A stretch of 64,000 nt of DNA from an uncultured Gammaproteobacteria bacterium (GTDB lineage: Bacteria > Pseudomonadota > Gammaproteobacteria > Pseudomonadales > Litorivicinaceae). The position numbers were made by a program, and so were the translations under genes. The notes below the pieces were generated by a model that worked only from the letters and a program-made list of their open reading frames with translations, had not been told where the DNA came from and searched no databases. Of the stretch, positions 1 to 10,032 are shown one piece after another; within the stretch, counting starts at the first letter, position 1, and every line of letters begins with the position of its first letter. The stretch spans positions 54,998 to 118,997 of the forward strand of contig CAJWIY010000001.1 of assembly GCA_913042205.1 (NCBI GenBank), read 5' to 3'.

Positions 1-169
1 GTAGCGGCCAAAATACCCAAGGAGAGAGGCTTTCTTTGTTTATCATAAAAAAATCCAAAACCGGCCCCGAGACAATTACCGCTACTGAACCCGTTACTGC
101 AAACACGATAAAAATGACTACTAACTGCCAACGGGATTCGGCTTTAAACAAGACCATTAGTTTTTGCAT
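1..169 (-). CDS. Partial membrane protein, DUF6787-like, cut by the window edge
   Basis: Not in the ORF track. Reading the minus strand from an ATG at 169 gives 56 codons without a stop, beginning MQKLMVLFKAES and then a hydrophobic helix (WQLVVIFIVFAVTGSVAVIV) followed by SGPVLDFF. This short N-terminal amphipathic stretch plus a TM segment with an FAVTGS core resembles DUF6787 family membrane proteins as I remember them, but only the first third is visible. The gene lies 37 bases downstream of the M48 lipoprotein gene on the same strand, so it could be the last gene of the gcv transcript. Function unknown. The reading frame and membrane nature are fairly safe; the family name is tentative. 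Confidence 0.55.
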   Translation of the reverse strand, partial: MQKLMVLFKAESRWQLVVIFIVFAVTGSVAVIVSGPVLDFFMINKESLSPWVFWPL

Positions 170-206
170 ATTTCCATCTCAGGCGGATAGGGCAACTTCA
201 TTTTGA

Positions 207-1328
207 TCACAGAGTCAGAGATCTCGCTCTTTCCTTAGCCGCCTCGGCTCGGATTTTATCACCGGATGCGGCATAACAATAACTTAGCAGTAACTCGCTA
301 ACTGGATCGGTTGGGTTTAGGGAGCGTACTTTGAGTGCAGACTGGATGGCCTTTCTTGCCTGTTTGCTTGCGACTAGTAATTCTGCCTGAAGTCGCCATA
401 CGCTGTGTTCTTTGGGGAAACTTTCAAGCGCACGTCCAGTCAATTTCAGCGCTAGCGCGAAGTTGCCGTCGGCTGACGCTTTGCGGGCCTCAGCGATGAG
501 TTTCAATCCAGCCTCGTGTGTCTTTATCTCATATTTGGCTTTCTTAAACTCAGGGCTTGTTATTTGGCCTTTGGTTGGGTACTTAGAGACTTCTGATTTG
601 ATTGCGTTTAGACGCTCCCGGCTGATTGGATGGGTACCTAACAGTTTCTGTGCGATGGAGTTCCCGCCGGCTCCGAGTTTTGCCAGTTTTTGTTGCATGC
701 CGATCGCACCACGTGGATCAAACCCGGCACGGACCATTAAGTTAACGCCAACCCGATCTGCTTCAAGCTCGTTGGACTGACTGTACTGGCCCATTAAGAT
801 GTTTTGGCCAAGGCCTATGAGCTTGTTAGAGCCGGCTCGGGCCCCAGGTTCGGCTATTCCAATCTCAATTATCTGTGCGGCCAGACCGACCAGTGCCCCA
901 AATGTCTCCCGCCCGGTGCCGTGAAGCTCAATACTATGAGCCATTTCATGCCCCAAGACAGAGACTAGTTCGGCCTCTGTCTCGACCGCATTGATTAACC
1001 CGTAATTCACACCCATCTTACCTCCAGGGAGCGCCCAAGCATTGATGGAGCCATCATTGACTAAGCGGATTTCCCATGGGAAAGGGGAGTTAGCCGTTGT
1101 TGCAAGGCGTTGGATTAAACTATTTAAGTAGTCGGTCGTTACTTGAAACTCGGTGAGGTCGCCACCCGATTGTGCTAAAGCAAATGGATACTGGCGTTGC
1201 CCTTTTTGAATTTCTTTTCTAGGGTCTGTGACTACTTCTACGACTGAATCGATCGGATCTCTGATGGGGTTCTGACATCCTGTCAGCCCTGTTATTGTAA
1301 AAATTAGGGCGAGTACGATTAGTCTCAT
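207..1328 (-). CDS. M48-family metalloprotease lipoprotein with C-terminal TPR region
   Basis: A secreted zinc peptidase of the Oma1/LoiP/BepA kind. The first residues form a lipoprotein signal peptide ending in the lipobox LTGC (Cys at about 18), so the mature protein should be lipid-anchored facing the periplasm. The zinc site is HEMAH in [14 protein letters not shown] (about residues 125-135), with the downstream ELEAD glutamate (about 190) as third ligand. After residue 275 the sequence turns into alanine-rich helical pairs typical of TPR repeats. Related proteins degrade misfolded outer-membrane proteins or help assemble them; the substrate here is not known. Its ATG overlaps the lipA stop as ATGA, so it is translationally coupled to the glycine cleavage/lipoate operon, an unusual partner for an envelope protease. 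Length 373 aa. Confidence 0.88.
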   Translation of the reverse strand: MRLIVLALIFTITGLTGCQNPIRDPIDSVVEVVTDPRKEIQKGQRQYPFALAQSGGDLTEFQVTTDYLNSLIQRLATTANSPFPWEIRLVNDGSINAWALPGGKMGVNYGLINAVETEAELVSVLGHEMAHSIELHGTGRETFGALVGLAAQIIEIGIAEPGARAGSNKLIGLGQNILMGQYSQSNELEADRVGVNLMVRAGFDPRGAIGMQQKLAKLGAGGNSIAQKLLGTHPISRERLNAIKSEVSKYPTKGQITSPEFKKAKYEIKTHEAGLKLIAEARKASADGNFALALKLTGRALESFPKEHSVWRLQAELLVASKQARKAIQSALKVRSLNPTDPVSELLLSYCYAASGDKIRAEAAKERARSLTL

Positions 1329-2347
1329 AAACGCTTTAAAGGAATGGTGTTCTGTTCACTTTTGGCATTTGAAATTCCCGCGTTATTTTTCAAAAGCGCC
1401 TGCTCGGCACGATAACTTGACCGGACCATTGGTCCTGAGACGACCTCAAGGAATCCACGTTCAAGACCCCATTCACGATATAGATCGAATTGCTCGGGGG
1501 TGACATACCGATCGATCGGCAGATGATTAACTGTTGGCCTCAAATACTGACCGAAGGTAACGATATCTACGTCATGCTCACGCATGTCGTCCATGGCTTG
1601 TTTGATTTCGTCTTCAGTTTCGCCTAGGCCTAACATCAAACTGGTTTTAGTCAGTACTTCGGGCCTATATTTTTTTCCGTGATGTAAAACATCGAGAGTT
1701 TGTTGATAACTTGCACGAGGGTCCCTAACCGGGTGCGTAAGGCGTCTGACTGTTTCCACGTTCTGAGCAAAAACTTCGAGTCCCGAGTCGATTATTGTCT
1801 CAATGTCCGATAGAACTCCCTGAAAATCGGGCGTTAAGGCCTCAACTGCCGTGTCGGGACTTTTTTGCTTGATTGCGCGTATTGTGGCAGCGAAGTGGTT
1901 CGCCCCACCGTCATCAAGATCATCTCGATTTACGCTGGTCAGGACCACATATCTAAGACCCATTAAAGCGACAGATGCAGCCGTATTCTGTGGCTCATGC
2001 AAATCAATCCAACCTTTCGGGTTACCGGTATCAACGGCACAGAACTTACAGGCCCGGGTGCATACTGACCCCATGAGCATGATGGTTGCGGTTCCGGCGC
2101 TCCAGCACTCACCGATATTAGGGCACATTGCTTCTTCGCATACAGTGGAGAGGCCGTGGGTCCGGACGATTTTTTTAACGTCTTGGTAGCCTTGTCCTCC
2201 CGGGCTAACAAATCGTAGCCAACTCGGTTTATCACCGCGCGGTGCCTGTTCATTCGATCGACGTTTCTGACCATTTTTTATGGCCTTGACACCGACTGCA
2301 TTGACTATTTTGTCCCCGCTACTTGGGCGCGATTTGTTTCCTGTCAT
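1325..2347 (-). CDS. lipA: Lipoyl synthase
   Basis: Radical-SAM enzyme that inserts two sulfurs into the octanoyl chain on lipoyl domains, here most obviously the H protein encoded two genes upstream. Both iron-sulfur clusters are visible: the auxiliary cluster motif [12 protein letters not shown] (CX4CX5C) and the radical-SAM motif CTRACKFC (CX3CX2C). The C-terminal RSSYRA stretch carries the serine that ligates the auxiliary cluster in this family. The ORF track starts at 2398, inside gcvP; I place the start at the ATG at 2347 ([10 protein letters not shown]), which overlaps the gcvP stop as ATGA, giving 340 aa. The coupling to gcvP makes functional sense because glycine cleavage depends on lipoylated GcvH. 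Confidence 0.95.
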   Translation of the reverse strand: MTGNKSRPSSGDKIVNAVGVKAIKNGQKRRSNEQAPRGDKPSWLRFVSPGGQGYQDVKKIVRTHGLSTVCEEAMCPNIGECWSAGTATIMLMGSVCTRACKFCAVDTGNPKGWIDLHEPQNTAASVALMGLRYVVLTSVNRDDLDDGGANHFAATIRAIKQKSPDTAVEALTPDFQGVLSDIETIIDSGLEVFAQNVETVRRLTHPVRDPRASYQQTLDVLHHGKKYRPEVLTKTSLMLGLGETEDEIKQAMDDMREHDVDIVTFGQYLRPTVNHLPIDRYVTPEQFDLYREWGLERGFLEVVSGPMVRSSYRAEQALLKNNAGISNAKSEQNTIPLKRL

Positions 2348-5175
2348 GCGGCTTCCGTTGGCGTAGCTACGTACCCAGAAAGTGGTAAGCAACTGCAAAT
2401 TAGATTTCGGTCACCATATACATTATCAATCCGGCCTACTGGTGGCCAGTAGCGATCCTTTTTCAATGAAACTAAGGGAAATGCTGCTTCCTGTCGCGAG
2501 AATCGATGATTCCAATGATCAGTCGTTACTGCCTCTACAGTGTATGGGGCATGACGTAATATAGAGTTCTCAGCGGATTCATCACCGTTTTCGATTAAAT
2601 TGATTTCTTTCCGGATTGAGATCATAGCGTCACAAAATCGATCAAGTTCGCTTAACGATTCGCTTTCAGTTGGCTCGATCATCAATGTTCCAGAGACTGG
2701 CCAACTCATTGTTGGAGCATGAAATCCATAATCGATCAAGCGTTTTGCAATGTCATCGACAGTAACCCCCGCACTTTCTTTGGCGGCCCGAGTGTCAACA
2801 ATGCACTCGTGTGCGACAAATCCGTTAGGGTCAGTATAGAGAATCGGATAGTGTGGCGCGAGCCGTCTGGCCATGTAGTTGGCCGATAGGATTGCGTTTT
2901 CTGTCGCTGCTGTCAGGCCATCTGGCCCCATCATGCGGATGTACATCCAAGAGATTGGAAGAATTAATGCGGAACCGTATGGTGCCGCCGACACTGGTCC
3001 GACCGGGTGATCGCCCTCAAACTCAGGGTGCCCGGGCATAAACGGTCGCAAGTGCTCAGCAACTCCAATTGGTCCAACTCCTGGCCCCCCTCCTCCATGT
3101 GGGATGCAGAAGGTCTTGTGAAGATTCAGGTGAGAAACGTCAGAACCAACAATACCTGGACTGGTAAGTCCAACTTGAGCATTTAAGTTCGCTCCATCCA
3201 AGTATATCTGACCACCTACGCCATGGATGATTGAACAAACTTCTTGGACCTCGGTCTCGAATACTCCGTGTGTTGATGGGTAGGTTATCATCAAGCAAGA
3301 CACATTGGTTCCGTGAGTCTTTACTTTTGTTTTGAGATCGTTAAGATCAATATTGCCGTCTTGATCACAACCAACCACAACAACATCGAGACCCACCATC
3401 TGGGCTGAGGCTGGGTTAGTACCGTGTGCTGAGGAGGGTACAAGACAAATCTTACGGTGACCTTCACCACGCGATTGATGATAACCCTGAATAGCTAGAA
3501 GTCCGGCATATTCCCCTTGCGCGCCAGAGTTGGGCTGCAGCGAGATACTGGCGTAGTCCGTTATTTCGGAAAGCCAATCATTTAAGTTTTCTATCATTTC
3601 CTGGTAACCAAGCCGTTGGGAAGCCGGTGCGAAAGGATGTATGTTGGCGAATTCAGGCCAACTAATTGGGGTCATCTCTGAGGCTGCGTTGAGTTTCATG
3701 GTACACGATCCCAACGGAATCATGGCCCGATCGAGAGCAAGATCACGGTCTGCCAATTTTCTTAAATAACGCATCATTTCGGTTTCGGAGTGATACGCAT
3801 TGAATGCCTCTTGGCTCATGAATTCAGTATGTCTCAATGCATATGTTGGGATATCGGATTTTGGAGCCCCTAGCGAGACACCGAATACGTGAGCAAGCTT
3901 TTCTAATTCTGCCTCAGTCGAAGCCTCATCGAATGAAACTGAGACCGTTGTCTCGTCCGCCTTAAAAATATTGAACCCGGATGCGAGTGCTGCAGCTAGA
4001 GTCTCATCTGAGTTATCCACTTGAATTGAGACGGTATCAAAAAATGTACGGTTGACCATTTGACCTGCGGCCTTGACTCCAGAATGGAGTCGTGAGGCGA
4101 GCTTATGGACCCGCATAGCCTGTGCCGCTAAAGCATCTGGTCCGTGATAGCACGCATAGAAACCTGCGATGTTGGCGAGTAATACCTGCGCTGTACATAT
4201 GTTGCTGGTAGCCTTTTCGCGACGGATGTGTTGCTCGCGTGTCTGCAGTGTCAAGCGGAACGCTTTACGGCCCTCAGAATCAATTGACTGACCGACGAGA
4301 CGGCCGGGGATATGTCTTTTTAGTCTGTCTGCGACCGCGAAGAAGGCGGCATGCGGCCCCCCATTACCCATCGGTACACCGAAGCGTTGTGTTGAACCTA
4401 GACAGATATCTGCACCCAAGTGTCCGGGCGCCTCAAGTATAGTGAGACTTAGGATGTCGGCCGCAACGATTGTAAGAATTCCTTGGGTTTTCGCAGATTC
4501 GATTAATGGTTTGATATCTATGATCGATCCGTCTTTACCGGTGTATTGAGTGATCAATCCAAAGGCATCTGTGAATATGGGTGGGTCTTGTGGATCAAAC
4601 TCAATAATTTCATATCCAAGAGGTTTTGCTCGTGTTCTGATCACGGCTTGAGTTTGGCTGAAGACGTTATTGGCAACATAAAATCGCTTAGACTTCGACT
4701 TTGAGCTCCGCGCACACAGTGTCATCGCCTCAGCTGCAGCCGTTCCCTCGTCAAGCAGGGAGGCATTAGCGACAGCCATTCCGGTCAGTTCAACGACCAT
4801 CGTCTGGTAGTTGAAAATAGCTTCAAGTCGACCCTGAGAAATTTCTGGTTGGTACGGCGTGTAGGCTGTATACCAGGCTGGGTTTTCGAGAACATTGCGC
4901 TGAATGACGGCCGGTGTAAGCGTGTGGTAGTAGCCCTGTCCGATCAGTGAACGGACTACCTGATTCTTCATTGCAATGGCTCTCAGGTTCGCAACAGCCT
5001 CTACCTCTGATAACGCTTCTGGAATCACCATCCCTTTTATTTTTCGAATATTATCCGGTACCACTTTGGCGACCAAATCATTCATCGAGTTCAGACCCAG
5101 AGTTTCGAGCATCACGGCTCGTTCATCCTCTGATAGGCCGATATGACGATCGCGAAATATCATTTCCTGCTTCAC
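2344..5175 (-). CDS. gcvP: Glycine dehydrogenase (decarboxylating), P protein
   Basis: PLP-dependent P protein of the glycine cleavage system; it decarboxylates glycine and passes the aminomethyl group to the lipoyl arm of GcvH. At 943 aa it is the single-chain form (fused alpha and beta halves) usual in proteobacteria. It starts [18 protein letters not shown], as expected for the N-terminal half, and has the PLP lysine in [18 protein letters not shown] at about residue 687. The C-terminal half includes [13 protein letters not shown] and [13 protein letters not shown], both characteristic. It follows gcvH by 12 bases and overlaps lipA by ATGA. Expected to be controlled by the glycine riboswitch upstream of gcvT. 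Confidence 0.97.
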   Translation of the reverse strand: MKQEMIFRDRHIGLSEDERAVMLETLGLNSMNDLVAKVVPDNIRKIKGMVIPEALSEVEAVANLRAIAMKNQVVRSLIGQGYYHTLTPAVIQRNVLENPAWYTAYTPYQPEISQGRLEAIFNYQTMVVELTGMAVANASLLDEGTAAAEAMTLCARSSKSKSKRFYVANNVFSQTQAVIRTRAKPLGYEIIEFDPQDPPIFTDAFGLITQYTGKDGSIIDIKPLIESAKTQGILTIVAADILSLTILEAPGHLGADICLGSTQRFGVPMGNGGPHAAFFAVADRLKRHIPGRLVGQSIDSEGRKAFRLTLQTREQHIRREKATSNICTAQVLLANIAGFYACYHGPDALAAQAMRVHKLASRLHSGVKAAGQMVNRTFFDTVSIQVDNSDETLAAALASGFNIFKADETTVSVSFDEASTEAELEKLAHVFGVSLGAPKSDIPTYALRHTEFMSQEAFNAYHSETEMMRYLRKLADRDLALDRAMIPLGSCTMKLNAASEMTPISWPEFANIHPFAPASQRLGYQEMIENLNDWLSEITDYASISLQPNSGAQGEYAGLLAIQGYHQSRGEGHRKICLVPSSAHGTNPASAQMVGLDVVVVGCDQDGNIDLNDLKTKVKTHGTNVSCLMITYPSTHGVFETEVQEVCSIIHGVGGQIYLDGANLNAQVGLTSPGIVGSDVSHLNLHKTFCIPHGGGGPGVGPIGVAEHLRPFMPGHPEFEGDHPVGPVSAAPYGSALILPISWMYIRMMGPDGLTAATENAILSANYMARRLAPHYPILYTDPNGFVAHECIVDTRAAKESAGVTVDDIAKRLIDYGFHAPTMSWPVSGTLMIEPTESESLSELDRFCDAMISIRKEINLIENGDESAENSILRHAPYTVEAVTTDHWNHRFSRQEAAFPLVSLKKDRYWPPVGRIDNVYGDRNLICSCLPLSGYVATPTEAA

Positions 5176-5187
5176 GCAATTTACCTC

Positions 5188-5562
5188 TTACAATTCTTCT
5201 TGGATAAAGGCCTGATAGTCAGCCTCATCGAGCAGATCTTCGAGTTCTGATGTATCACTTAAATTCATTTTGAAAAACCAACCGTCATTCTCTGGATCCT
5301 CGTTGACCAATTCCGGTCGGTCTGACAGTTCCGCGTTGGATTCAAATATAGTCCCGGTGACCGGTGCGTAGATGTCACTCGCGGCCTTTACAGATTCTAC
5401 AACCGCGACTTCTGCACCCTGATCCGCTGCAGTGTCGGGTTCAGGTAATTCTACAAAGACTACATCGCCGAGTTGTTCTTGCGCGTAGAAGGTAATGCCG
5501 ACAGTTGCTGTATCTCCCTCGATACGGATCCATTCGTGTTCGCGAGTATATTTGACAGTCAT
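5188..5562 (-). CDS. gcvH: Glycine cleavage system H protein
   Basis: Small lipoyl carrier protein of 124 aa that shuttles the aminomethyl group between the P, T and L proteins. The lipoylation site is the lysine in VVESVKAASDIYAP (about residue 60), in the usual hairpin between two beta strands. The start MTVKYTREHEWI is typical of the family and length is normal. It sits 12 bases after gcvT and 12 before gcvP, so the three genes form one operon. No gene for the L protein (dihydrolipoamide dehydrogenase) is in the window, as is common, because L is shared with the 2-oxoacid dehydrogenases. Confidence 0.97.
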   Translation of the reverse strand: MTVKYTREHEWIRIEGDTATVGITFYAQEQLGDVVFVELPEPDTAADQGAEVAVVESVKAASDIYAPVTGTIFESNAELSDRPELVNEDPENDGWFFKMNLSDTSELEDLLDEADYQAFIQEEL

Positions 5563-5574
5563 AAACTAATCCTC

Positions 5575-6690
5575 TTAATGGCTTAAATTCCGTACATAGC
5601 GGTGTTGGACGAAGATCGGATCGCAGACGGTGCAACGAAGGTCCTTGCCCCTGACCTCTGCTAATAATTCTGTACCGATAGCATTCAAATTCTGTGACAC
5701 GTAACCCATAGCCACCGGTCCGTTATGCGTTGGTCCAAAACCTCCAGAAGTGATTTCTCCGACCACATTGCCGGCGATATTTTTCAGTATCGTGTGATCC
5801 CTCAATGGAGTTCTTCCGTCTTCCGGTTTAATACCGACTCGCTTTCGAGATGATCCGTCTTTGATCTGTTTGAGAATTATCTCAGCGCCCAGGAACCCAC
5901 CATCTGTTCTGCGGCGTTTTTGGATTGACCACGAAAGATCAGCCTCGATTGGTGTCGTGTCAGTGGTGAGATCGTTGCCGTATAGGCACAGACCTGTCTC
6001 AAGCCGCAGTGAATTTCGAGCGCCTAAACCAACCCAAGTGGTTTCCTTCAATTGAGTGAGTGCCTCGGCCAATTCACGTGCAAATTGTTTGGCAATCGAG
6101 ATTTCATAGCCATCTTCGCCCGTGTAGCCGCAGCATGACAGCGTGATGTCATGGCCGTTCCACAACGTTTGAGTTGAGCGCATGAATATAAGTTTTTCTG
6201 CTTCGGGTATCATTTCAGAAAGAACGCGACGGGCTTTGGGTCCTTGGACAGCTATTAAGGAGTAATTATCCAAATAGCGCATGGTAACGCCTGCCGGAAG
6301 GTGCTTTTTTAGGTGGTCCATGTCTCCATACTTGCAGGCGCCATTAACCACTAGACCCCAGTACTCGCCGTCCAATCGTGTCAGCATTAGGTCATCGAGG
6401 ATGCCACCATTATTTAGAGTCAGTTGCGAATATCGGATTTGACCAGGAATCATTTCTTGAAGCGCTGCGGGTACCAATTGTTCAAGAGCCTTTGTCGCTC
6501 CGGTCCCCTCGATCAGAAGTTGGCCCATATGTGAGACATCAAAGAGGCCTACAGCATCTCGGGTGTGTATATGTTCGCCTTTTACTCCGAGGGAATACTG
6601 CATAGGCATCCTATAGCCTGCGAACGAGCCAAACTTCGCGTCTTGTTCTACGTGGAATGATTCTAAAACCAACGAGTGTAGATCCGTCAT
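5575..6690 (-). CDS. gcvT: Aminomethyltransferase, glycine cleavage T protein
   Basis: Transfers the methylene group from aminomethylated GcvH to tetrahydrofolate, making 5,10-methylene-THF and ammonia. Family signs are the GCV_T fold with YSLIAVQGPKAR, CGYTGEDGYEI and GLGARNSLRLETGLCLYGNDL. The ORF track begins at 6717, but I prefer the ATG at 6690 (MTDLHSLVLESFHVEQ), which has an AGGAG seven bases upstream and gives 371 aa, normal for the family. It is the first gene behind the tandem glycine riboswitch. Compare the paralogous DmdA at 10033-11145, in which the YTGEDG stretch is replaced by WSKQGG; the two genes show neatly the split between true GcvT and DMSP demethylase within one fold. 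Confidence 0.97.
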   Translation of the reverse strand: MTDLHSLVLESFHVEQDAKFGSFAGYRMPMQYSLGVKGEHIHTRDAVGLFDVSHMGQLLIEGTGATKALEQLVPAALQEMIPGQIRYSQLTLNNGGILDDLMLTRLDGEYWGLVVNGACKYGDMDHLKKHLPAGVTMRYLDNYSLIAVQGPKARRVLSEMIPEAEKLIFMRSTQTLWNGHDITLSCCGYTGEDGYEISIAKQFARELAEALTQLKETTWVGLGARNSLRLETGLCLYGNDLTTDTTPIEADLSWSIQKRRRTDGGFLGAEIILKQIKDGSSRKRVGIKPEDGRTPLRDHTILKNIAGNVVGEITSGGFGPTHNGPVAMGYVSQNLNAIGTELLAEVRGKDLRCTVCDPIFVQHRYVRNLSH

Positions 6691-6718
6691 GCATACTCCT
6701 TTCAGGCTATTTCGCATG

Positions 6719-6890
6719 ACCCATCTGTCATTGACCTGAGAGATTCAGGAATGGACCCTTTCTCCTTCGGTGAGCGGTTGCTACTTTCCAGATTCCTCAT
6801 TCACCAGAGCGGTCCTGTTGCCTGAGAGTTTCCGAGTCGGTTGCTCCTTCGGCGGCACATTAGTGCTCTCTCCCGCTGAGATGGTCGCAA
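6719..6890 (-). promoter_or_regulatory. Tandem glycine riboswitch (gcvT RNA)
   Basis: Read on the minus strand, the leader contains GCGGGAGAGA, GCCGCCGAAGGAGCAA, ACTCTCAGGCAACAGGACCG and CTCTGG, the conserved elements of one glycine aptamer, directly followed by a second set: CACCGAAGGAG and AATCTCTCAGGTCA, then ATGACAG. Two aptamers in series joined by a short linker are the classic tandem glycine riboswitch. It ends about 28 bases before the chosen gcvT start and lies just downstream of a good promoter. In this family glycine binding switches on the glycine cleavage genes. Boundaries are approximate to a few bases; I did not fold the expression platform. Confidence 0.93.
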
Positions 6891-6911
6891 AGTAAATTGC
6901 GAGGAGCGGTT

Positions 6912-6940
6912 ATTATCACCGTTAAAAACCTCTCAATCAA
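6912..6940 (-). promoter_or_regulatory. Predicted sigma-70 promoter for the gcvT operon
   Basis: On the minus strand TTGATT (6940-6935) and GATAAT (6917-6912) are separated by exactly 17 bases, and the predicted start of transcription falls a few bases before the first riboswitch element. Position relative to the riboswitch makes this the best promoter call in the region. Confidence 0.65.
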
Positions 6941-6994
6941 GCCGAGATGCCAGGGCCGGCGATAATAAAAAGGATATCCCGCGGGGCGAAATTT

Positions 6995-7615
6995 TTACGG
7001 ACCGCTCCAGTTGATTTGACATATTTCTGCGCTTCGATCTTCGAAGTCCCAGACCCGACCAAACGCTCTGACTCTGCCTTTCAGCGCCTTTGATATCGTA
7101 ATATCTGGACCCATCCAGTAGTTTGTGTTTGTTACGGAAACAGCCTGATTTTCGTCGGCCCCCGTTATTGGCTCAACACTTCCAATGATTTTTTTTCCTA
7201 CCGTGAGGCTTCGAACTTGCTTTTCTGTTTTAAACTCGATCGGCTCCCTAGAGGTACCGAGATGCTCACTGATTAGCAGAGAAAAAAGGTGAGTAGTTCC
7301 TTTTGCTTTGCCGCTGAAGATCTGGCTGAGGCCCTCGTATGCGGGAGCGGATGCTCTTTGGTCAATAAATATTCCAGCTTTCCAATCCCCTCTAGACATT
7401 CGACCCGGTATATCAATAAGCATAGCCACTTTGAGGTCGTTGAGATCCTCGTTACCGAAGCGTCCTTCATGGATATTGACACCCAGCCATGCTTGGCAGT
7501 GACCCTCTGTGGGATAGTGCACCCCCAGACTAATCACGCACGGACAAAAGACCGTGCAGTTACAATTGAGAATCAGTTCTCCCTTTATATGCCAGGATGG
7601 AAATTCTGAGCTCAT
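6995..7615 (-). CDS. DUF1326 protein, cysteine-rich, function unknown
   Basis: The ORF track runs back to 7918 inside the next gene, but the family-like sequence starts at the ATG at 7615 (MSSEFPSWHIKGELILNCNC), which overlaps the DUF2182 stop as ATGA; this gives 206 aa. The hallmark is CNCTVFCPC at residues 18-26, a four-cysteine cluster that looks able to bind a soft metal such as copper or zinc, although no metal is established. No signal peptide or TM segment is visible, so a cytoplasmic location is likely. DUF1326 and DUF2182 genes are often neighbours. Here the pair is the tail of an operon with a DMSP demethylase and an acyl-CoA synthetase. No known enzymatic role. Confidence 0.85.
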   Translation of the reverse strand: MSSEFPSWHIKGELILNCNCTVFCPCVISLGVHYPTEGHCQAWLGVNIHEGRFGNEDLNDLKVAMLIDIPGRMSRGDWKAGIFIDQRASAPAYEGLSQIFSGKAKGTTHLFSLLISEHLGTSREPIEFKTEKQVRSLTVGKKIIGSVEPITGADENQAVSVTNTNYWMGPDITISKALKGRVRAFGRVWDFEDRSAEICQINWSGP

Positions 7616-8388
7616 GTTATTACCTCCAAAAATATTGAGAGAACGAGAGTGATCGAGGCGGCACCAATCAGTGTCATCCCTACCAGTCCAGAGAATTTTT
7701 CGCTTAGGTGGCCTTGTTTCTCGATAATCATGATGGATGTTAAACCAGCCATCCAGAGCATATTCATTGCGCCGCCTACGAATGCTAGGAGCATGAGAGC
7801 CCAACAACAAGTAACGCAGACTATCCCCAATTGCAGTCCCATCCGGAAAGAGCCTGTGTGGCCTTCTTTCCAGTGACTCAAGAAAAAATGCATCGGGGAT
7901 GAGCAGACGGTAAGACACGCGTTTTTAATTTTTGTGAATTGATATACGCCGGCTGTGAGTAGAAGAAGACTGTTTAAAAACATTGACTGACTTCTACCGT
8001 CCAGATCTATCAGGTTCTGATCGAGGAAGTACTTCTGAGTGAAGCTCGCTACGGGGACCACGGTTACCCAGATAGCAACGTAACCCGACGTTAGTAGGGC
8101 CGTATGCTTGAAATCATTCCGTCTGATGTCTTGGTGTACGACCACGAAGTTGTAAAAGGAGGGAAGCATCATTGCTCCGATCATCAGACTCCACATTCCA
8201 GTTAGCTGAAATGTGGATGCCTCAGATGCTGATATGCAGAAGTCCTTGATAAACGTCAAACCCGGTGCTTTGTCGGTGGCCGACATGACGAAAAGCAGTA
8301 TCCAACTCGAACAAATGATTCCGTAAAACAATATCCAGAAAGTGTAGGACGGTTTGATTATGGTTGGTGTCCCGTCAAGATGCGTCAT
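7612..8388 (-). CDS. DUF2182 integral membrane protein, putative metal-binding
   Basis: A 258-residue protein with about six to seven hydrophobic helices. The family signature is clear in LGIVCVTCCWALMLLAFVGGAMNMLWMAGL (about residues 195-225), matching the conserved CxxCCWALM...MNxLWM block of DUF2182 (COG5486, described as predicted metal-binding membrane proteins). The vicinal cysteines inside a helix suggest a metal or redox site in the membrane. The start overlaps the stop of the upstream acyl-CoA synthetase (ATGA), and the end overlaps the start of the DUF1326 gene (ATGA), so all three are translationally coupled. Role unknown; context points to DMSP or methylated-sulfur metabolism, or to copper handling needed there. 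Confidence 0.85.
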   Translation of the reverse strand: MTHLDGTPTIIKPSYTFWILFYGIICSSWILLFVMSATDKAPGLTFIKDFCISASEASTFQLTGMWSLMIGAMMLPSFYNFVVVHQDIRRNDFKHTALLTSGYVAIWVTVVPVASFTQKYFLDQNLIDLDGRSQSMFLNSLLLLTAGVYQFTKIKNACLTVCSSPMHFFLSHWKEGHTGSFRMGLQLGIVCVTCCWALMLLAFVGGAMNMLWMAGLTSIMIIEKQGHLSEKFSGLVGMTLIGAASITLVLSIFLEVIT

Positions 8389-10025
8389 GGATTGAGTTCT
8401 TGGCGTAACAAAAATTTTTGAACCTTACCGGTGGCGGTCTTAGGGATTTCTCTGAATATGACTTCCTTTGGGGTCTTAAATCCAGCAAGGGAGCGACGGC
8501 AATGGTTTATTATCTCGGTCTCCGAGTATTCCGTATCTGCCTTAAGCTCAATCACGGCGACAGGAACCTCGCCCCATTTTTCACTGGGCTTGGCTACGAC
8601 CGCTGCACATGCAACCCCCGGTAGGCGATACAAAACATTTTCCACTTCGACAGACGAAATATTTTCCCCGCCCGAGATTATTACATCTTTAAGGCGATCT
8701 TTGATTTCAATATAACCATCAGGATGTCGGACCGCGATGTCTCCGGTCCGGAAAAATTTATCGTCTTTGAAGACAGTCTCTGTTGCTGCCTCATCTTTGT
8801 GATAACCCTTCATCAAGGTGTTGGATCTAATCACAATTTCGCCCTGAGTTTTTCCGTCGTGTGGGACCGGCTGGTTGTCTGCTAGCCGAAGTACTTCTGT
8901 TTCTTCGGTGTGAGTGAATTGGACACCCTGACGGGCTTTTATAGTGGCCCGTTCACCAAAATCTAGATCATCCCAGTCTGTGTTCCAGGCACAGTGCATT
9001 ATGTGACCAAACGTCTCAGTTAAGCCATAGACCTGCATGATCTCCATCCCTAACTGTTCAACCTTTTCAAGAACCGCAGGTGGTGGCGGTGCACCTGCTG
9101 TCATGACTTGAACAGAATGCTTAAATGTCTTCTGATCAATCGCTGGGGCGTTGATTAAGAGACCTAAGACGACCGGGGCACCACCAAAGTGTGTGACCCT
9201 ATATTCGCTGATTGCGTCGAAAATTATTTTGGCACTAATTTTTTTTACACAAATAATTGAGCCGGCCACCAGCGCATTCAGCCAGGCATGGCCCCAGCCG
9301 TTACAATGAAACATTGGTACGGTGTAGAGATAGACCGGATGCTGCGGTACGCCCCATGCAGGCACTGTTCCCATAGCCATCAGATATGCGCCACGGTGAT
9401 GAATCACGACACCTTTGGGTGTGCCTCCTGTACCTGAGGTGTAGTTTAGGCCGTATGCTTCCCATTCACTCTCTGGCAGTGACCATGAATCATCTGGGTC
9501 TCCGCTTTCAAGAAAGTCATCGTAAAGAACTTCTTCTGGGAAGTGATGTCGGGAGGCTTCATGCTCGGGGCACGGGATTACGATTAGTTTTTTTTCGTTC
9601 CTGTTGATTTGGGTTAGTGCTAGTTCTAGCTGCGCTGTGAGTTCGGCGTCTACGACAATAAGCGCAGGCTCCGCGTGCGCTATGATTCCAGCTATCGTGT
9701 CTTTGTCCAGTCTGGTGTTTATGGTATTCAATACCCCCCCTGCCATCGCGACGGCGAACTGCAACTCAACCATTTCTGGTGTATTGAAGGCGAGAACGCT
9801 TATGACCTCACCACGCCTGACACCGAATTTTTTTACTGCAGAGGCGAAAAGGCAGCAGCGTGTATAGACCTCGGACCACGTCCTTGTTTTCCCGTTATAG
9901 GTGGTGGCCGGTTTGTTCCCATAGACCGCCGCCGTTCTCTTGATAAACGACAGAGGACTCAGGGGGACATGATTCGCAGCCCTCGGCCCCATAAATTTAC
10001 TGTTGATCGAATCTACTGTGGTCAT
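8385..10025 (-). CDS. Acyl-CoA synthetase, probable methylmercaptopropionate-CoA ligase (DmdB-type)
   Basis: AMP-forming ligase of 546 aa. Visible motifs are the P-loop-like YTSGTGGTPKGVVIHH (about residue 195), MQVYGLTETFG, the hinge region RTGDIAVRHPDGYIEIKDRLKDVIISGGENISSVEVE (about 445) and the C-terminal catalytic lysine in PKTATGKVQKF (about 538). The N-terminus (NHVPLSPLSFIKRTAAVYG) is of the medium-chain acyl-CoA synthetase group that includes DmdB, which activates 3-methylmercaptopropionate after DMSP demethylation. The gene follows dmdA by only 7 bases, which is the main reason for proposing this substrate; sequence alone would also allow other short or medium acyl acids. DmdC and DmdD are not in the window. 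Confidence 0.75.
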   Translation of the reverse strand: MTTVDSINSKFMGPRAANHVPLSPLSFIKRTAAVYGNKPATTYNGKTRTWSEVYTRCCLFASAVKKFGVRRGEVISVLAFNTPEMVELQFAVAMAGGVLNTINTRLDKDTIAGIIAHAEPALIVVDAELTAQLELALTQINRNEKKLIVIPCPEHEASRHHFPEEVLYDDFLESGDPDDSWSLPESEWEAYGLNYTSGTGGTPKGVVIHHRGAYLMAMGTVPAWGVPQHPVYLYTVPMFHCNGWGHAWLNALVAGSIICVKKISAKIIFDAISEYRVTHFGGAPVVLGLLINAPAIDQKTFKHSVQVMTAGAPPPPAVLEKVEQLGMEIMQVYGLTETFGHIMHCAWNTDWDDLDFGERATIKARQGVQFTHTEETEVLRLADNQPVPHDGKTQGEIVIRSNTLMKGYHKDEAATETVFKDDKFFRTGDIAVRHPDGYIEIKDRLKDVIISGGENISSVEVENVLYRLPGVACAAVVAKPSEKWGEVPVAVIELKADTEYSETEIINHCRRSLAGFKTPKEVIFREIPKTATGKVQKFLLRQELNP

Positions 10026-10032
10026 TTTATCC

